Source: Onishia taeanensis (GTDB lineage Bacteria; Pseudomonadota; Gammaproteobacteria; Pseudomonadales; Halomonadaceae). From it: a DNA stretch of 64,000 bases. Location of the stretch: NCBI RefSeq assembly GCF_003268885.1, contig NZ_QLSX01000006.1, positions 124,001-188,000 of the forward strand, read 5' to 3'. This document shows positions 40,196-49,481 of the stretch, one piece after another. Positions within the stretch are counted from its first letter, which is position 1. Every line of letters starts with the position of its first letter. The notes under the pieces are model-generated. The model was not told where the DNA came from. It worked only from the letters and a program-made list of their open reading frames with translations, and made no database searches. A program made the position numbers and the translations under genes.

Positions 40196-41311
40196 TCAGG
40201 CGTCCCGGGCGATGACGTCCTGCTCGGCCTGTTCCTTGAGGCGGACCCGTTCGCGGATCAGCGCTTCAAGGTCGTCGACCAGATGGTCGTTGCGCAGCTT
40301 GCTGGCCGGCTTGCCGTCGAGGTAGACGAGGTTGGCCGGGGAGCCGCCGGTCAGGCCGACATCGGTTTCCTTGGCTTCCCCGGGACCGTTGACCACGCAG
40401 CCGATCACCGAGACATCCAGCGGCGTCATGACGTCCTCGAGGCGCTCCTCGAGGGCATTCATGGTGCCGATGACGTCGAAGTTCTGACGTGAGCAGCTGG
40501 GGCAGGCGATGAAGTTGATGCCCTTGGCGCGGAGCTTGAGGCTCTTGAGCATGTCGAAGCCGACCTTGATCTCCTCGACCGGATCGGCGGCCAGCGACAC
40601 CCGGATGGTGTCGCCGATGCCGTCCATCAACAGCATGCCGAGACCGATCGACGACTTCACCGTACCCGAGCGCAGACCGCCGGCCTCGGTGATACCCAGG
40701 TGCAGCGGCTGCTCGATGCGCGTGGCGAGGTCGCGGTAGGCGGCCACCGCCATGAACACATCCGAGGCCTTGACGCTGACCTTGTATTCCTGGAAATCGA
40801 GGCGGTCGAGGTGATCGATGTGGCGCATCGCCGATTCGACCAGGGCCGCCGGCGTGGGTTCGCCGTATTTCTTCTGCAGGTCCTTCTCCAGCGAGCCTGC
40901 GTTGACGCCGATGCGGATCGGGATGCCGTTGTCGCGGGCGGCGCTGACCACCGCCTGGACGCGGTCCTCTCGGCCGATGTTGCCGGGGTTGATGCGCAGG
41001 CAGTCGACGCCGAGCTCGGCGACGCGCAGGGCGATCCGGTAGTCGAAGTGGATATCCGCGACCAGCGGGACGTTTACCTCGCGCTTGATGCGGCCGAAGG
41101 CCTCGGCGGCATCCATGTCCGGCACGCTGACGCGCACGATGTCGGCGCCGGCGGCCTCGAGCTGTCGGATCTGACCGACGGTGGCGGCCACGTCCAGGGT
41201 GTCGGTGTTGGTCATGCTCTGCACCGAGATCGGCGCATCGCCGCCCACGGGCACGTTGCCGACATGAATCTGGCGTGAGCGGCGTCTAACGATGGGAGAC
41301 TGCGCGTGCAT
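40196..41311 (-). CDS. ispG: 4-hydroxy-3-methylbut-2-enyl diphosphate synthase IspG
   Basis: [4Fe-4S] enzyme of the MEP isoprenoid pathway. 371 residues with an N-terminal TIM barrel ([31 protein letters not shown]) and a C-terminal cluster domain with [11 protein letters not shown] and [10 protein letters not shown]. Length matches E. coli (372). It is 6 bp from the rodZ stop, probably in one operon running pilF-rodZ-ispG-hisS. Confidence 0.96.
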   Translation of the reverse strand: MHAQSPIVRRRSRQIHVGNVPVGGDAPISVQSMTNTDTLDVAATVGQIRQLEAAGADIVRVSVPDMDAAEAFGRIKREVNVPLVADIHFDYRIALRVAELGVDCLRINPGNIGREDRVQAVVSAARDNGIPIRIGVNAGSLEKDLQKKYGEPTPAALVESAMRHIDHLDRLDFQEYKVSVKASDVFMAVAAYRDLATRIEQPLHLGITEAGGLRSGTVKSSIGLGMLLMDGIGDTIRVSLAADPVEEIKVGFDMLKSLKLRAKGINFIACPSCSRQNFDVIGTMNALEERLEDVMTPLDVSVIGCVVNGPGEAKETDVGLTGGSPANLVYLDGKPASKLRNDHLVDDLEALIRERVRLKEQAEQDVIARDA

Positions 41312-41317
41312 GCGGAA

Positions 41318-42352
41318 TCATTCTCCTAGGCTGAAGCGGGCGACGTTGTTGTTGCCGGCGTACTCGCCAAGGTCGACGGCCTCGCCCTGGTAACGCAGCT
41401 CTACACCGCTGGCGTTGCCGATGGTCAGGCGGAAGGGCGGCACGCCTTCGGCACGGGCGCTGCTGCCGGCCGACTGCAGGCCAACGAAGATGCGGTCGTC
41501 GTTGGCATCGAAGATCTCGGTCCAGGATTGCTCGTTGAAGCTCAGCTCCAGCACGTCGGGGCCCGCGGCATCAGAGGTGTTACTCGCTTCTGTCGAGTCA
41601 GACCCGGTGGCGACGTTTTCGGACGTGCTCGAGGCGGACTCGGCTTGCTGGGCGTTGGCAGCAGTCGCCTGGGCGCCAGTATCGGTGCCCGACGATTGGC
41701 CGGCACCTGTGGCGCTCGCACCATCGGTCAGGCCCATGTCGCTGTCCTCGGCGGGCAGCGGTGGCATTTCCTCGTCGATGGCAGTTTCGACGGCGGTGTC
41801 GCCATTGGCCGAGTTCGCGGCGGTCGCATCCGCGCTGTTTGCGTCGACGCCAGCTGGTTCCTCGGTCACGGGAGTGCCGTCCAAGGTATCCACGGCCACC
41901 GGCTCGTTGTCGCCAAGCCCCGGCAGACCGCTGCTTTCGCGGCTCTGCCACCACAGTAGTGTCAGGCCGGCGAGGCCGAGAATCACGACCAGGGTGACCA
42001 GCTTGACCAGCCAGGCGCCAATCCGCGAGGGCGGCTTGGCGACCTTGACTGGCGTCACACGGCGCTCGGTTTCAGTAGGGCCGTTGACGTCACGATAGGC
42101 ATCCAGCACACCCTTCTCATCGATGCCCAGCAGGCGGGCATAGGCGCGCAGATAGCCGCGGCGATAGGCAGCCACTGGCACCTGCGCGTAGTCGTCTTTT
42201 TCCAGGCCGTAGACCACGGCGGGACGCAAGTTCAGGGATGTGGCGACCTCTTCCACGGAAAGCCCCTGGTTTTCGCGTTCGCTGCGTAGCATGTCACCGG
42301 GGGATGCCTGGCGGGCCATATCGACGGTGTCGTTGTCGTGCATGTCGCTCAT
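41318..42352 (-). CDS. rodZ: Cytoskeleton protein RodZ
   Basis: Bitopic membrane protein linking MreB to the wall synthesis machinery. 344 residues: an N-terminal helix-turn-helix domain (LRSERENQGLSVEEVATSL, YLRAYARLLGI), one membrane helix at about 110-132 (LVKLVTLVVILGLAGLTLLW), an acidic/Ser-Thr-Ala-rich linker, and a C-terminal DUF4115 domain (LELSFNEQSWTEIFDANDD). The low-complexity linker explains the length excess. Confidence 0.92.
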   Translation of the reverse strand: MSDMHDNDTVDMARQASPGDMLRSERENQGLSVEEVATSLNLRPAVVYGLEKDDYAQVPVAAYRRGYLRAYARLLGIDEKGVLDAYRDVNGPTETERRVTPVKVAKPPSRIGAWLVKLVTLVVILGLAGLTLLWWQSRESSGLPGLGDNEPVAVDTLDGTPVTEEPAGVDANSADATAANSANGDTAVETAIDEEMPPLPAEDSDMGLTDGASATGAGQSSGTDTGAQATAANAQQAESASSTSENVATGSDSTEASNTSDAAGPDVLELSFNEQSWTEIFDANDDRIFVGLQSAGSSARAEGVPPFRLTIGNASGVELRYQGEAVDLGEYAGNNNVARFSLGE

Positions 42353-42382
42353 GACTGAGCATCCTTGATCAAAAATCGGTTG

Positions 42383-43147
42383 TCAGGGCGTGCCACGGGA
42401 CCCATCCGGTGAACCTGAGGACGCGAGCTGGCGGGCATAAAAGTCGGCCTGCTCGGTGTCGCCCCTGGCGAGAGCGATGTCGCGCGCCAGCGCCAGGTTC
42501 TCCGGGGTGATGCCTGCCAGGCGCATGTGCGCCTGGATATTGTCCCAGGCACGGGCTTGATGCCCCTGCGCGTAGTCAAGCTGTGCCAGCAGTAGATAAC
42601 TTCGGGTCATGCGCGGGTCGATGACCTTGGCACGCTCCAAGGCCTCCCGTGCCTGTACCGGATTCCCAAGTTCGCGCTGGCACTGGCCCAGATTGGCAAA
42701 AAGCTGGGCGCGATTGGCGTATTGTGTGTCTTCGCTGGCAAGGGCCAGCTGATCGCAGGCTTCGCGGGTTCGTCCCTGAGCATACAGGAAGGCGGCGAAG
42801 TTGTTGCGTGCCCGGGTCAAATCGGGAGCGGCGTCCAGCGCGCGCCGAAAGTATTCACTAGCCAGGGTAGCCTCGCCCTGGCGCTGGAAAATCATCGCCA
42901 TGGCCTGCAGCGCTTCAGGGTCGTTGGGATCGGCCTTGAGTGCATTGTTGAGAGCACGGGTGGCGCGCGGCAGGTTGTTGCGCTCGAGATAAGCCGTGCC
43001 GAGGCGGGTGTAGGCCTCGGCAGAGTCTTCCTGATCACGCTGCTGCGACGCAGGAGCGGCGCAGCCGCCGAGCCACACCATGCAGAGCAGGGTGGTGATC
43101 AGGGCGCCTCGTCCGGCAAAAGCCGGTCGACGATGACGACGGGTCAT
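42383..43147 (-). CDS. pilF: Type IV pilus biogenesis/stability lipoprotein PilF (PilW)
   Basis: Outer-membrane lipoprotein needed for PilQ secretin assembly. About 254 residues: lipobox MVWLGGC, then six TPR units (AYTRLGTAYLERNNLPRAT, ALQAMAMIFQRQGEATLAS and others). Starts at 43165, 43153 and 43147 are in frame; I choose 43147 because of AGAG spacing. It sits between rlmN and rodZ, the classical order. Confidence 0.88.
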   Translation of the reverse strand: MTRRHRRPAFAGRGALITTLLCMVWLGGCAAPASQQRDQEDSAEAYTRLGTAYLERNNLPRATRALNNALKADPNDPEALQAMAMIFQRQGEATLASEYFRRALDAAPDLTRARNNFAAFLYAQGRTREACDQLALASEDTQYANRAQLFANLGQCQRELGNPVQAREALERAKVIDPRMTRSYLLLAQLDYAQGHQARAWDNIQAHMRLAGITPENLALARDIALARGDTEQADFYARQLASSGSPDGSRGTP

Positions 43148-43278
43148 GGACATCTCTTGCGGCATGATGGAAGCGTTCCGGGTAACAGTCGGTCACGGCA
43201 TATGAGGTGTTGCCGTGACCGATAAGGCTTGCCCATCAAAGCGTTCTGCCTGGTTGAAGTCAAGCGCACCCCGGGCCG

Positions 43279-44418
43279 TCAGTCGGCGTCGAGCTGGATC
43301 GACTGGATATAGCGTTCGTGGCGCTTGGTGCGGTCCTTGACCCGACCGACCAGCTGGCCGCAGGCCGCATCGATGTCATCGCCACGGGTGCTGCGCACCG
43401 GGGCGGTGTACCCCAGCTCGTAGAGCCACTGCTGGAAGCGCATCGTCTGGTTACGCGACGGCTTCTCGTAGCCCGAGTGCGGGAAGGGGTTGAACGGAAT
43501 CAGGTTGATCTTGCACGGCAACTCCTCGAGAAGGGCGGCGAGCTGCTCGGCATGCTCCTGCTGGTCGTTGACGTCCTTGATCAGCGTATATTCGATGGTA
43601 ATGATGCGGGTGTCGTCGCACTTGGCCAGGTAACGCTTGCAGGCATCGATCAGAGAGCGAATGTTGTACTTGCGGTTGAGCGGTACCAGTTCGCTGCGCA
43701 ACTCGTCGGTGGCGGCGTGCAGCGAGATGGCCAGGCTCACGTCGATATCGTCGCCAAGCTGGTCGATTTTCGGCACCACGCCGGAGGTCGACAGGGTGAC
43801 GCGACGCTTGGAGAGGCCGTAGCCGTTGTCGTCGAGCATCAGCTTCATGGCCGGCACGACGGCATCATAGTTCATCAGCGGCTCGCCCATGCCCATCATC
43901 ACCACGTTGGTGACCGGGCGGTTGGCGGTGTCGCGGCGCGGCCCTACGCTGCGCTGGGCGACCCACACCTGGCCGATGATCTCGGCGGCGGTGAGGTTGC
44001 GCTGGAAGCCCTGCTTGCCGGTGGAGCAGAAGCTGCAATCCAGCGAGCAGCCGACTTGCGAGGACACGCACAGGGTCCGGCGCTTGCCGTTCTCGGCCGG
44101 GATCAGCACGGTTTCCACGTAGCTGCCATCCTCGACCTCGAGTACCCACTTGCGGGTCCCGTCGCTGGAGGTGCCTTCATAGACCACGCCGGGGCCGCGG
44201 ATCTCGGCCACCTCGGCCAGGCGTTCGCGCAGGGCCTTGGAGAGATTGGTCATGGCGGCAAAGTCGTCACAGCCTTCCTGATGAATCCACTTCATCAGCT
44301 GGGCAGCGCGGAACTTCTTCTCGCCGATGGACAGGAAGAAGGATTCCATCTGCTCTCGGGACATGCCGAGCAGATTGGTGCGGGACGGGGTGTCGGTCGT
44401 GGCAGTCATGGTCGGCAT
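43279..44418 (-). CDS. rlmN: Dual-specificity RNA methyltransferase RlmN
   Basis: Radical SAM enzyme making m2A2503 in 23S rRNA and m2A37 in tRNAs. 379 residues; the cluster motif is [15 protein letters not shown] near residue 125. [12 protein letters not shown] and [14 protein letters not shown] follow, with the conserved C-terminal methyl-carrying Cys in [12 protein letters not shown] 44418 or the next ATG three codons later may be used. Confidence 0.95.
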   Translation of the reverse strand: MPTMTATTDTPSRTNLLGMSREQMESFFLSIGEKKFRAAQLMKWIHQEGCDDFAAMTNLSKALRERLAEVAEIRGPGVVYEGTSSDGTRKWVLEVEDGSYVETVLIPAENGKRRTLCVSSQVGCSLDCSFCSTGKQGFQRNLTAAEIIGQVWVAQRSVGPRRDTANRPVTNVVMMGMGEPLMNYDAVVPAMKLMLDDNGYGLSKRRVTLSTSGVVPKIDQLGDDIDVSLAISLHAATDELRSELVPLNRKYNIRSLIDACKRYLAKCDDTRIITIEYTLIKDVNDQQEHAEQLAALLEELPCKINLIPFNPFPHSGYEKPSRNQTMRFQQWLYELGYTAPVRSTRGDDIDAACGQLVGRVKDRTKRHERYIQSIQLDAD

Positions 44419-44472
44419 CGCGGGGTCGGTGGGCGGTACGCGGGAGGCCGGGCCTCCCGCGTGGAGACGCTA

Positions 44473-44901
44473 TCAGCCGCGCGGGCAGATCTCGTCGGCG
44501 CCGAAGAAGTAGGCCACTTCACGCTCGGCAGACTCAACGGAGTCGGAGCCGTGGGCGGCGTTGGCATCGATAGATTCAGCGAAGTCAGCGCGGATGGTAC
44601 CGGCTTCGGCTTCTTTCGGGTTGGTGGCACCCATCAGGTCACGGTTGACGGCGATAGCGTTCTCGCCTTCCAGCACCTGAACCATCACCGGACCGGAGGT
44701 CATGAAGCCGGTCAGTGCGCCGAAGAAGGGGCGTTCCTTGTGCTCGGCGTAGAAGCCTTCGGCCTTTTCCTGGGAGAGGTGGATCATCTTGGCCGCGACG
44801 ATCTTGAGGCCGGCCTTTTCGAAGCGAGTGTAGATCTCGCCGATCACGTTCTTGGAAACGGCATCGGGCTTGATGATGGACAGCGTGCGTTCGGTAGCCA
44901 T
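44473..44901 (-). CDS. ndk: Nucleoside diphosphate kinase
   Basis: Balances NTP pools by a phosphohistidine mechanism. 142 residues, starting [22 protein letters not shown], with the active-site His in [20 protein letters not shown] near residue 117. It lies between iscA and rlmN and has its own promoter upstream. Confidence 0.97.
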   Translation of the reverse strand: MATERTLSIIKPDAVSKNVIGEIYTRFEKAGLKIVAAKMIHLSQEKAEGFYAEHKERPFFGALTGFMTSGPVMVQVLEGENAIAVNRDLMGATNPKEAEAGTIRADFAESIDANAAHGSDSVESAEREVAYFFGADEICPRG

Positions 44902-45044
44902 GGGACAGGTCTCCGTAGGGGGTTGGAAGCGTCAGGAACTTCATAGGACGGCGCGCCGCCCGAAGCGAGACACAAGAGGTGCATGCCACGGGCGGCGCGT
45001 CGAAAATCGTGGATCCGCCGCGCTCGGCGGCTGATGAGGCGCGG

Positions 45045-45074
45045 ATTATAACGCCGGAAGTCCGCGGGGGACAA
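45045..45074 (-). promoter_or_regulatory. Sigma-70 promoter for ndk
   Basis: On the minus strand TTGTCC (45069-45074) and TATAAT (45045-45050) are separated by 18 bases, about 145 bases before ndk. Confidence 0.6.
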
Positions 45075-45110
45075 TCTTTGACCAACACACCAGGCCGACC
45101 ACCGCGCTTG

Positions 45111-45137
45111 TGGTCGCGATGGTCGCGATGGTCGCGA
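45111..45137. repeat. Three-copy 9-bp tandem repeat
   Basis: TGGTCGCGA occurs three times in a row between iscA and the ndk promoter. Confidence 0.9.
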
Positions 45138-45191
45138 GACCCGAAGGGAGTCGCTGTCGTCGTTCAGGCAGACTCGATGGTGACTCGTGGT

Positions 45192-45518
45192 TCAGACGGT
45201 GAAGCTTTCGCCGCAGCCGCACTGATCCTTGACGTTGGGGTTGTTGAAGCGGAAAAAGCGGTTGAGGCCTTCCGAGACATAGTCGACTTCGCTGCCATCG
45301 AGCATGTCCAGCGCTTCGGGCGCGACATACACGGCCACGCCGTGCTCCTCGAAGGTGACGTCGTCGCCGCCGGTCTCATCGGCGAAGTCCAGCACGTAGC
45401 TGTAGCCGGAGCAGCCGCTCGGCTTGACCGAAACGCGCAGGCCGAGGCCGTGGCCGCGCTCGTCGAGCACCTGACGGATTTGGCTGGCGGCGGCGGGAGT
45501 GATCGATAGATGGGCCAT
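45192..45518 (-). CDS. iscA: A-type iron-sulfur carrier IscA
   Basis: Fe-S scaffold/carrier protein, 108 residues. It has the three conserved cysteines of the family in KPSGCSGYSYVLDFAD and DQCGCGESFTV. It follows iscS on the same strand, separated by 134 bp that contain no iscU. IscA is preferred over ErpA because of context. Confidence 0.88.
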   Translation of the reverse strand: MAHLSITPAAASQIRQVLDERGHGLGLRVSVKPSGCSGYSYVLDFADETGGDDVTFEEHGVAVYVAPEALDMLDGSEVDYVSEGLNRFFRFNNPNVKDQCGCGESFTV

Positions 45519-45652
45519 GGTGCGAGCCTCCTAGAAGGTGTCGGGTACGTGGGAGCGCATGAGCATGCAAAGGGTGCGCAAAGAGGGAGCGCGATAAAAG
45601 TGTCAGCGAGCTGCCCCAGAGTATAAGTGATGCGAGAGTGTAAGTGATGCGG

Positions 45653-46801
45653 TCAGCGACGCAGCGCCGGCACGGCATGCCGGAGTTCGGCGATGGCGGT
45701 GTCGATGTCGGCCTCGGTGGTGAAGCGGCCGACGCTGAAGCGCAGCGAGGCCAGGGCCTGCGCCCGGGGCACGCCGATGCCCTTCAGTACATAGGACGGC
45801 TCGACGCTTGCCGAGTTGCAGGCCGACCCGGTGGAAATCGCCAGGCCGCGCAGCGCCATCAGCAGCGACTCGCCGTCCAGGCCGCTGAAGGCCAGGTTGA
45901 TGATGTGCGGCACCGACACCCGGGTGTCGGTGTTGCGGTGCAGGCCCTCGAGCCCCTCGAGGCCATCCAGGAAGCGCTGCTGAAGGGCACTGGCGTGGGC
46001 GCGATCAGCGTCGCCTTCGCTGGCCGCCTGGGCAAAGGCCTCGCCCATGCCGACGATCTGATGAGTCGGCAGGGTGCCCGAACGCATGCCGCGCTCGTGG
46101 CCGCCGCCGTGGATCAGCGCCTCGATTCGCAGGTCCGGGTCGCGCTTCACATAGAGTGCGCCGATGCCCTTGGGGCCATAGGCCTTGTGGGCCGACAGCG
46201 ACAGCAGATCGATGCCCATGGCGGTGACGTCGAGCGGCAGCTTGCCCGGCGCCTGGGCAGCATCGACGTGGAAGGTCGCGCCGCGAGCATGCACGACCTC
46301 TGACAGGGCCGTGAGGTCATTGATGGTGCCGAGCTCATTGTTGACCGCCATCAGCGAGACCAGCGCGGTGTCGTCGCGCATGGCGTCGGCGAGCTGGTCA
46401 GGCGTGATGCGGCCGTCGGCGCCGGGCTTAAGCCAGGTCACCTCGAACCCTTCCGCCTCGAGGGCCTTGGCGGTGTCGACGACCGCCTTGTGTTCGATGA
46501 TCGAGGTCACCAGATGGCGGCCCCGGGCGCGATTGGCGCGCATGAAGCCGGTCAGGGCCAGGTTATCGGCCTCGGTGGCGCCGCTGGTCCAGACGATCTC
46601 TCGGGGATCGGCGCCGATCAGGTCGGCGACCTGGCGGCGTGCGCCCTCGACCGCCTGTTCGGCCAGCCAGCCGGCGATATGGCTGCGCGACGCCGGGTTG
46701 GCGTAGGTGCCATCCATGGTCAGGTGACGCGCCATCACCTCGGCGACTCGCGGGTCGACGGGCGTGGTGGCAGCATAATCGAGATAGACGGGAGCGCTCA
46801 T
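45653..46801 (-). CDS. iscS: Cysteine desulfurase IscS
   Basis: PLP enzyme supplying sulfur for Fe-S clusters and tRNA thiolation. 382 residues: YLDYAATTPVDPRV at the start, the PLP lysine in SLSAHKAYGPKGIGALYV near residue 202, and the active Cys in STGSACNSASVEPSYVL. It is 30 bp downstream of iscR. The usual next gene, iscU, is absent. Confidence 0.95.
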   Translation of the reverse strand: MSAPVYLDYAATTPVDPRVAEVMARHLTMDGTYANPASRSHIAGWLAEQAVEGARRQVADLIGADPREIVWTSGATEADNLALTGFMRANRARGRHLVTSIIEHKAVVDTAKALEAEGFEVTWLKPGADGRITPDQLADAMRDDTALVSLMAVNNELGTINDLTALSEVVHARGATFHVDAAQAPGKLPLDVTAMGIDLLSLSAHKAYGPKGIGALYVKRDPDLRIEALIHGGGHERGMRSGTLPTHQIVGMGEAFAQAASEGDADRAHASALQQRFLDGLEGLEGLHRNTDTRVSVPHIINLAFSGLDGESLLMALRGLAISTGSACNSASVEPSYVLKGIGVPRAQALASLRFSVGRFTTEADIDTAIAELRHAVPALRR

Positions 46802-46831
46802 GGTGATCCGGTTGACAGTGAGGTAACGGAG

Positions 46832-47311
46832 TCAGGGCGCCGTCGGCGACGACACGGCGATGGTGTCCTCGTCGGCGCGCAGCCGCTGGCGCTTGGCGAT
46901 ATTCTTGACCTCGTGGCGGTTGACTAGCTCGCCGAGGCTGATGCCGTCGAGAAAGCCGTGGATCTCCTTCGAGAGATCGCACCACAGGTGGTGGGTCAGG
47001 CAGGTGTCGCCCTGCTGGCAGTCGGACAACCCCTGGCAGCGGGTGGCGTCCACCGACTCGTTGACCGCATCGATGACCCGTGCGACCGAAATATCCACCG
47101 GGTCACCAGCCAACAGATAGCCGCCCCCGGGACCGCGCACGCTCTTGACCAGGCCGGCGCGACGCAGACGCGAGAACAGCTGCTCAAGATAGGACAGCGA
47201 GATCTCCTGGCGCTTGGAAATGTCGGCCAGGCTGGTGGGCGTGGCGGCGCCATTCATCGCCAGATCGAGCATCGCGGTGACGGCGTAACGTCCTTTGGTG
47301 GTCAAGCGCAT
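46832..47311 (-). CDS. iscR: Fe-S cluster regulator IscR
   Basis: Rrf2-family repressor/activator sensing Fe-S status. 159 residues from ATG 47311 ([17 protein letters not shown]) with a winged helix and the cluster ligands Cys92, Cys98, Cys104 and His107 in the E. coli positions. A frame extending 13 codons further upstream is not IscR-like. It leads the iscR-iscS-iscA run and has a matching binding site upstream. Confidence 0.96.
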   Translation of the reverse strand: MRLTTKGRYAVTAMLDLAMNGAATPTSLADISKRQEISLSYLEQLFSRLRRAGLVKSVRGPGGGYLLAGDPVDISVARVIDAVNESVDATRCQGLSDCQQGDTCLTHHLWCDLSKEIHGFLDGISLGELVNRHEVKNIAKRQRLRADEDTIAVSSPTAP

Positions 47312-47382
47312 AGCAGAGTCGCACGCAGAGGGTCGAGGACCGACCCGCACGCGGCGGGCCGAAGGATGATCGCTAGACGACC

Positions 47383-47417
47383 ATTATGAGAATCCCGAGT
47401 ATCGCGGTCAACAATTA
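47383..47417 (-). promoter_or_regulatory. iscR promoter with IscR type 1 site
   Basis: On the minus strand TTGACC (47406-47411) and CATAAT (47383-47388) have a 17-base spacer. The overlapping TTGACCGCGATACTCGGGAT closely follows the E. coli type 1 IscR site, which also overlaps the -35 element, implying cluster-dependent autorepression. Confidence 0.72.
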
Positions 47418-47435
47418 GGCCCGGGGCGCTCAAGA

Positions 47436-47473
47436 GGCTTAATTCGGCGCTAAAGGCTTAATTCGGAGCTAAA
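47436..47473. repeat. Two-copy 19-bp tandem repeat after cysE
   Basis: GGCTTAATTCGGCGCTAAA and a copy differing by one base lie directly downstream of the cysE stop. Confidence 0.9.
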
Positions 47474-47476
47474 GGC

Positions 47477-48352
47477 TCAGGCGCTTCCGCCGCTTTGCTT
47501 GCGGGGCGCTTCCTGGGCGGCAGTGGCGGGGCCCTTGCCCTGGTCGTCGTCAAGCGGCGGGCAGCAGCTGTCGACATCGGCGAGCACGCCCTCGAAATCC
47601 TCGTCGCGCAGCTCCGGCAGTTGGCCTGCTCGATAGCTGTGGTCGAGCCGGCGCAGGGTCTCGCACATCAGCTCGATGCGGCCATCGACAGCATGCATGT
47701 GGTCAAGCATCGCCTGCATCGAGCGCGCTACCGGGTCGGGCATGTCCTGGCTGACGCCGTAGGCATCGAAACCGAACTTCTGGCGCATCGCCTCGCGGCG
47801 GGCCGGGTCGATGTCGAGGACTTCCTCGCTGTCAGGCTCTTCGCGCTTGACGATCTTGCCGGGAATGCCGACCACGGTAGCGCCGCTCGGCACTGCCTTG
47901 GTGATCACCGCATTGGAGCCGATCTTGGCCCCCGCCCCCACCGTGAAGGGACCGAGAATCTTGGCGCCGGCGCCGACGATCACGCCGTTCTCCAGGGTCG
48001 GGTGACGCTTGCCCTTATGCCAGCTGGTGCCGCCCAGGGTTACGCCCTGGTAGAGGGTCACGTCGTCGCCGACCTCGGTGGTCTCACCGATCACCACGCC
48101 CATGCCATGGTCGATGAAGAAGCGCCGGCCGATGGTAGCCCCGGGGTGGATTTCGATGCCGGTCAGCACGCGGAACAGCTGCGACAGGGTGCGTGCCAGC
48201 CACTTGCAGTTCTTCTGCCACAGCCAGTGGCTCAGACGATGCGCCAGCAGGGCATGCAGGCCCGGGTAGTTGGTCAGCACTTCCAGGAAGTTGCGCGCCG
48301 CCGGGTCTCGGGCGAACACGCTGTTAATATCTTCTCGCAGACGACGAAACAT
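47477..48352 (-). CDS. cysE: Serine O-acetyltransferase
   Basis: First step of cysteine synthesis from serine and acetyl-CoA. 291 residues from ATG 48352 ([17 protein letters not shown]). It has the left-handed beta-helix hexapeptide repeats with [19 protein letters not shown] and [17 protein letters not shown]. The C-terminal 80 residues extend beyond the short EpsC-type core. Genomic coupling to iscR/iscS (cysteine use) is sensible. The frame reaches 48448, but the extra N-terminus is not family-like. Confidence 0.93.
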   Translation of the reverse strand: MFRRLREDINSVFARDPAARNFLEVLTNYPGLHALLAHRLSHWLWQKNCKWLARTLSQLFRVLTGIEIHPGATIGRRFFIDHGMGVVIGETTEVGDDVTLYQGVTLGGTSWHKGKRHPTLENGVIVGAGAKILGPFTVGAGAKIGSNAVITKAVPSGATVVGIPGKIVKREEPDSEEVLDIDPARREAMRQKFGFDAYGVSQDMPDPVARSMQAMLDHMHAVDGRIELMCETLRRLDHSYRAGQLPELRDEDFEGVLADVDSCCPPLDDDQGKGPATAAQEAPRKQSGGSA

Positions 48353-48474
48353 GCGGCAAATCCTTATGGAAGAAAGTCGGCACGCAGCAGAACCGAGCGG
48401 ACTCTGATTATTGGGGCGCCGGTTGTCCGCTGCAAGGCGCCCTCTCACGTCAGCTTATGCAGACGCCCTCATTA

Positions 48475-49308
48475 TCACCCTTGATCGTTACGCGCGGCCT
48501 GCTTCTCGGTGGCGCTGAGAATGCCGCGCAGAATGTTGATCTCCATCTGATCCGGCCGGGCGCGCATATATAGGCGGCGTAGCCGGGCCATCAGCTGGCG
48601 GGGCTTGTCAGGGTCATGGAACTTGAGGGTGATCAGCGTGCGCTCCAGGTGTTCGAAGTAACGCTCCAGATCGGCGTGGCTGGCCGGTGGGTGATCCCAG
48701 GCGATGCCGAAGACGGCCTCATGCTCGGCGCTCGCCGCCGCCTGGTCGGCCTCGGCGTCGCGCTGCGTGGCCGACTCGGTGTCGGCTTCCGGTGCCGGGC
48801 CGCCCGGTTGGTGATCAAGCCAGGCCAGGCGGCATTCATAGGTCAGCACCTGTACGGCGGCGGCCAGGTTCAGCGAGCTGTAGTCCGGGTTGGTGGGGAT
48901 ATGCACATGGGCATGACAGCGCTGCAATTCGGCGTTGGTCAGGCCGGTATCCTCGCGGCCGAACACCAGCGCTACCCGGGCATCGGCATCGGCAAGCTCC
49001 GCCGGCAGGCGCTCGCCGAGGGCACGCGGGGTGATCATCGGCCAGGGCAGGGTGCGCGAGCGGGCGCTGGCGCCGACTACCAGCCGGCAGTCGGCCACGG
49101 CGCTTTCCAGGTTGTCGTACACCGGGGCGTGATGGAGGATCTTGTCGGCCCCCGAGGCCCGCGAGATAGCCTCTGCCGAGCGCGACTCGCTGCGCGGCGC
49201 GACCAGGGCCAGATCGGCGAGGCCCATGTTGTGCATGGCGCGGGCGGTGGCGCCGATATTACCGGGATGGCTGGTGCCGATGAGGACGATGCGAATGCGC
49301 TCGAGCAT
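48475..49308 (-). CDS. trmJ: tRNA (cytidine/uridine-32-2'-O)-methyltransferase TrmJ
   Basis: SPOUT methyltransferase of tRNA position 32. 277 residues starting MLERIRIVLIGTSHPGNIG. Knot motifs are LVFGREDTGLTNAEL and IPTNPDYSSLNLAAAVQVL. An Ala/Glu-rich insert (about residues 170-200) precedes a C-terminal helical region. It is divergent from suhB, the standard order suhB/trmJ/cysE/iscR. Confidence 0.95.
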   Translation of the reverse strand: MLERIRIVLIGTSHPGNIGATARAMHNMGLADLALVAPRSESRSAEAISRASGADKILHHAPVYDNLESAVADCRLVVGASARSRTLPWPMITPRALGERLPAELADADARVALVFGREDTGLTNAELQRCHAHVHIPTNPDYSSLNLAAAVQVLTYECRLAWLDHQPGGPAPEADTESATQRDAEADQAAASAEHEAVFGIAWDHPPASHADLERYFEHLERTLITLKFHDPDKPRQLMARLRRLYMRARPDQMEINILRGILSATEKQAARNDQG

Positions 49309-49481
49309 GGGGCCAGGGCCTGTCTTGAGTGTCGATGGGCGGCACAGTCTAGCATGCACCACCGGTCGCTTGCGGCCCTTGGCCTGTGCTGTCGATGGCG
49401 AAGGGATGGCGAATCTGCTAGTATACGCCCCGATTTGCGTCACCGTTCTTTAACAGTACCCGACTCCTCGAAGGCCCGATC

